NCBI GenBank assembly: GCA_937890005.1 | Contig: CALBZA010000002.1 | Coordinates: forward strand, 1-14,621 | DNA from: an uncultured Verrucomicrobia subdivision 3 bacterium | GTDB lineage: Bacteria > Verrucomicrobiota > Verrucomicrobiia > Limisphaerales > DASXHY01 | Direction: 5' to 3' | Length of the DNA: 14,621 nucleotides | Shown here: in pieces, positions 13,340 to 14,621 of the stretch | Position numbering within the stretch: position 1 is the stretch's first letter | How the letters are laid out: each line of letters begins with the position of its first letter | Program-made: the position numbers and the translations under genes | Notes under the pieces: generated by a model | What the model saw: only the letters and a program-made list of their open reading frames with translations | Databases searched by the model: none | Told to the model about the DNA's origin: nothing

Positions 13340-14322
13340 CAGAGTCCCACGAGCTTCCTGACTTCCGGATCGTTCGAGATTTTTTCCTTCGTCACCAGAA
13401 CGGTGCCTGTGTCCACTGAGGCCTCGAACTTCTGTTTCTTCACCACCTTGTAAAGCGTTTCGACCGCCAGATAACCCATGCGCTCGGGATTCTGCGCGAC
13501 GAGCGCATCGATCTTTCCAGCCTGGACGTCATCGACGAGTTTCCTGGAAGTGTCGAAGCCGACGAACTTCACGTTCACCTTGATGCCGCTCTTTCTGAGA
13601 TCGTCCAGCGCCGAGGCGACTCCGATGGTGGAATAGAGATTGGCGGCAAAAACGCCATCCAGTTCCAGCGTGCCGTTGCGGACAAACTTTTCAAATGTGT
13701 TCGCCGCGGCCGTTTTGCAGCCCTCGATTGTTCCAGTGTCCGGATAGGGATCCGCTGCGATGGTCAATCCAGAGGCCTTCGCTGTTTCGATGAATCCCGC
13801 GGCCCGCGCTTCAGTGCTGCCGGTGCCCTGCACGAATCGCATGCACATCACCTTGGCGTTTTTCTTGTCGCCAATGAGCCGGACCAGTTCCTTGGCGCCG
13901 AGCGCTCCGCCGTTCTTGTTGTCCGTTGCGATGAAGCTCGAATGCGCTTTGCCATCCACGGCGGAATCGAAAATGACCACGGGAATTCCGGCGTTCACCG
14001 CGTTTTCCACCTGACGGCGCATGGCCCGCTGATTCAAAGGGGCGAGAGCGATTCCATCGACTCCCAGGTTTACCATGTTCTCCAGAATCTTGTTCTGTTC
14101 GGCAATTTCTGTTTCGGTGACGGTCCCTTCCCATTTCAGATTCACGCCCAGATCCTGAGCCGCCTTGCGCGCGCCGAGGGCGACTGTCTCCCAGAATTCG
14201 CCGCCCGTGCTTTTGGGGATGGCGGCGAGCGTCAATTTTTTCTCCGCGGCGTGCGTCAGAGGAACCAGGGTGAGAAGCCCGCCGAACAGCAGGGCCGGAA
14301 TCAGGTGTCGGGTCGTCATCAT
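13339..14322 (-). CDS. Periplasmic sugar-binding protein, RbsB-like
   Basis: This is the substrate-capturing subunit of the importer. The 327-aa precursor has a clear Sec signal peptide (MMTTRHLIPALLFGGLLTLVPLTHA, cleavage near residue 25). The mature part is a type 1 periplasmic-binding fold of the ribose/galactose group: KLTLAAIPKSTGGEFWETVALG, NLGVDGIALAPLNQ, GIPVVIFDSAVDG, FIATDNKNGGALGAKELV, VQGTGSTEARAAGFIETAK and VAQNPERMGYLAVETLYKVV. These align in order with the strand ends that bind sugar in RbsB. Pentose, hexose or another polyol cannot be told apart here. No lipobox is seen, so it should be soluble. It is the first gene of the operon. No kinase, mutarotase or LacI-type regulator lies within the window. 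Confidence 0.93.
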   Translation of the reverse strand: MMTTRHLIPALLFGGLLTLVPLTHAAEKKLTLAAIPKSTGGEFWETVALGARKAAQDLGVNLKWEGTVTETEIAEQNKILENMVNLGVDGIALAPLNQRAMRRQVENAVNAGIPVVIFDSAVDGKAHSSFIATDNKNGGALGAKELVRLIGDKKNAKVMCMRFVQGTGSTEARAAGFIETAKASGLTIAADPYPDTGTIEGCKTAAANTFEKFVRNGTLELDGVFAANLYSTIGVASALDDLRKSGIKVNVKFVGFDTSRKLVDDVQAGKIDALVAQNPERMGYLAVETLYKVVKKQKFEASVDTGTVLVTKEKISNDPEVRKLVGL

Positions 14323-14401
14323 GATGCGGATTTGCTTTTGGGTTCGGAAACGCGAAGCGGAAAAGCTGTTGGCGTGACCGATGAACTCATAGACGACTGC
14401 A

Positions 14402-14430
14402 CCATCTCAGCAAATCCGCCGGAGCGTCAA
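14402..14430 (-). promoter_or_regulatory. Weak candidate promoter of the sugar importer operon
   Basis: TTGACG (14430-14425) resembles a -35 box at 5 of 6 positions and is followed after 17 bases by AGATGG (14407-14402), a poor -10 match. It lies about 80 bases before the binding-protein start, in a stretch with no gene (14323-14555). I saw no convincing operator palindrome. Confidence 0.25.
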
Positions 14431-14514
14431 GATGAACGAAAGGCATATTTTTTCACAGACCGGTTGCCTTTCCTGTCGGGAGGTTTGGGGACGAACCCGG
14501 CGGCGAATAACTGT

Positions 14515-14543
14515 TTGCCCGCCGCGGTGAATTGACCTAGTTT
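14515..14543 (+). promoter_or_regulatory. Weak candidate promoter of tRNA-Arg
   Basis: TTGCCC (14515-14520, 4 of 6) and TAGTTT (14538-14543, 3 of 6) are spaced by 17 bases. The gap from the -10 box to the tRNA 5' end is 12 bases and GC-rich, as is common for stable-RNA promoters. Position supports it more than sequence does. Confidence 0.3.
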
Positions 14544-14555
14544 CTGCGGCGTCAC

Positions 14556-14621
14556 GCGCGAGTAGCTCAATTGGATAGAGCGTCGGCCTCCGGAGCCGAA
14601 GGTTGTGGGTTCGACCCCCGC
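14556..14621 (+). tRNA. tRNA-Arg (anticodon CCG), cut by the window edge
   Basis: The 5' acceptor strand GCGCGAG (14556-14562) is followed by the D arm TAGCTC...GAGC, then an anticodon stem TCGGC/GCCGA with loop CTCCGGA (anticodon CCG), and the T arm GTGGG-TTCGACC-CCCGC. It reads the arginine codon CGG. The window ends exactly at the close of the T stem, so the 3' acceptor strand is missing. It points away from the sugar operon. Confidence 0.93.

Noticed and set aside
14323..14555. LacI-type operator or other gene in the gap before tRNA-Arg
   Set aside because: I found only short imperfect palindromes (for example CGGCGG/CCGCCG, 6 bp) and no start codon with protein-like content.

Overview
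The window looks like chromosomal DNA of a free-living Gram-negative-type bacterium with moderately high GC. I lean towards Verrucomicrobiota. The reasons are the mix of genes (two-subunit 2-oxoacid:ferredoxin oxidoreductase, long-tailed FmdB-like zinc ribbon, tandem cyclophilins, very small conserved-looking helical proteins), the weak or absent Shine-Dalgarno sequences at most starts, and the short-word repeat arrays between genes. This is a style judgement, not a database match. Almost every gene is on the minus strand; only two small genes (7772-8547) and the tRNA-Arg at the right edge are on the plus strand.

Layout. 1-562: tRNA-Val(GAC) on the minus strand, then a 337-bp gene-free stretch with several inverted repeats and the terminator of the next unit. 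563-3737 (minus): a run transcribed fmdB-like zinc ribbon > Nudix hydrolase > MFS transporter > fabI, closed by a strong intrinsic terminator at 502-539. 3777-6732 (minus): korA-korB, the gamma-alpha and beta subunits of a ferredoxin-dependent 2-oxoacid oxidoreductase, with a candidate promoter upstream and a strong terminator downstream. 6864-7646 (minus): a HAD phosphatase, divergent from a small TPR protein and a 92-aa coiled-coil protein on the plus strand. 8609-9455 (minus): a second Nudix hydrolase and a 64-aa helical protein. 9461-10724 (minus): a secreted and a cytoplasmic cyclophilin, with a strong terminator. 10794-14322 (minus): a complete ribose-type sugar ABC importer (binding protein, double ATPase, permease) whose genes overlap by 1 and 4 bases. 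14556-14621: tRNA-Arg(CCG), cut by the window edge.

How the genes work together. The clearest functional units are the sugar importer and the KorAB enzyme, which makes reduced ferredoxin from 2-oxoacid oxidation or runs in reverse. The rest is housekeeping: fatty-acid synthesis, nucleotide clean-up, protein folding.

The most unusual structure is non-coding. The gaps before both Nudix genes (3147-3235 and 9170-9257) are each an inverted pair of arrays of 7- or 8-base words. The second consists of two exactly 35-base arms of five heptamers each, 18 bases apart, predicted to pair at 32 of 35 positions in the minus-strand RNA. I saw no CRISPR array, intact transposon, prophage or recognisable defence system.
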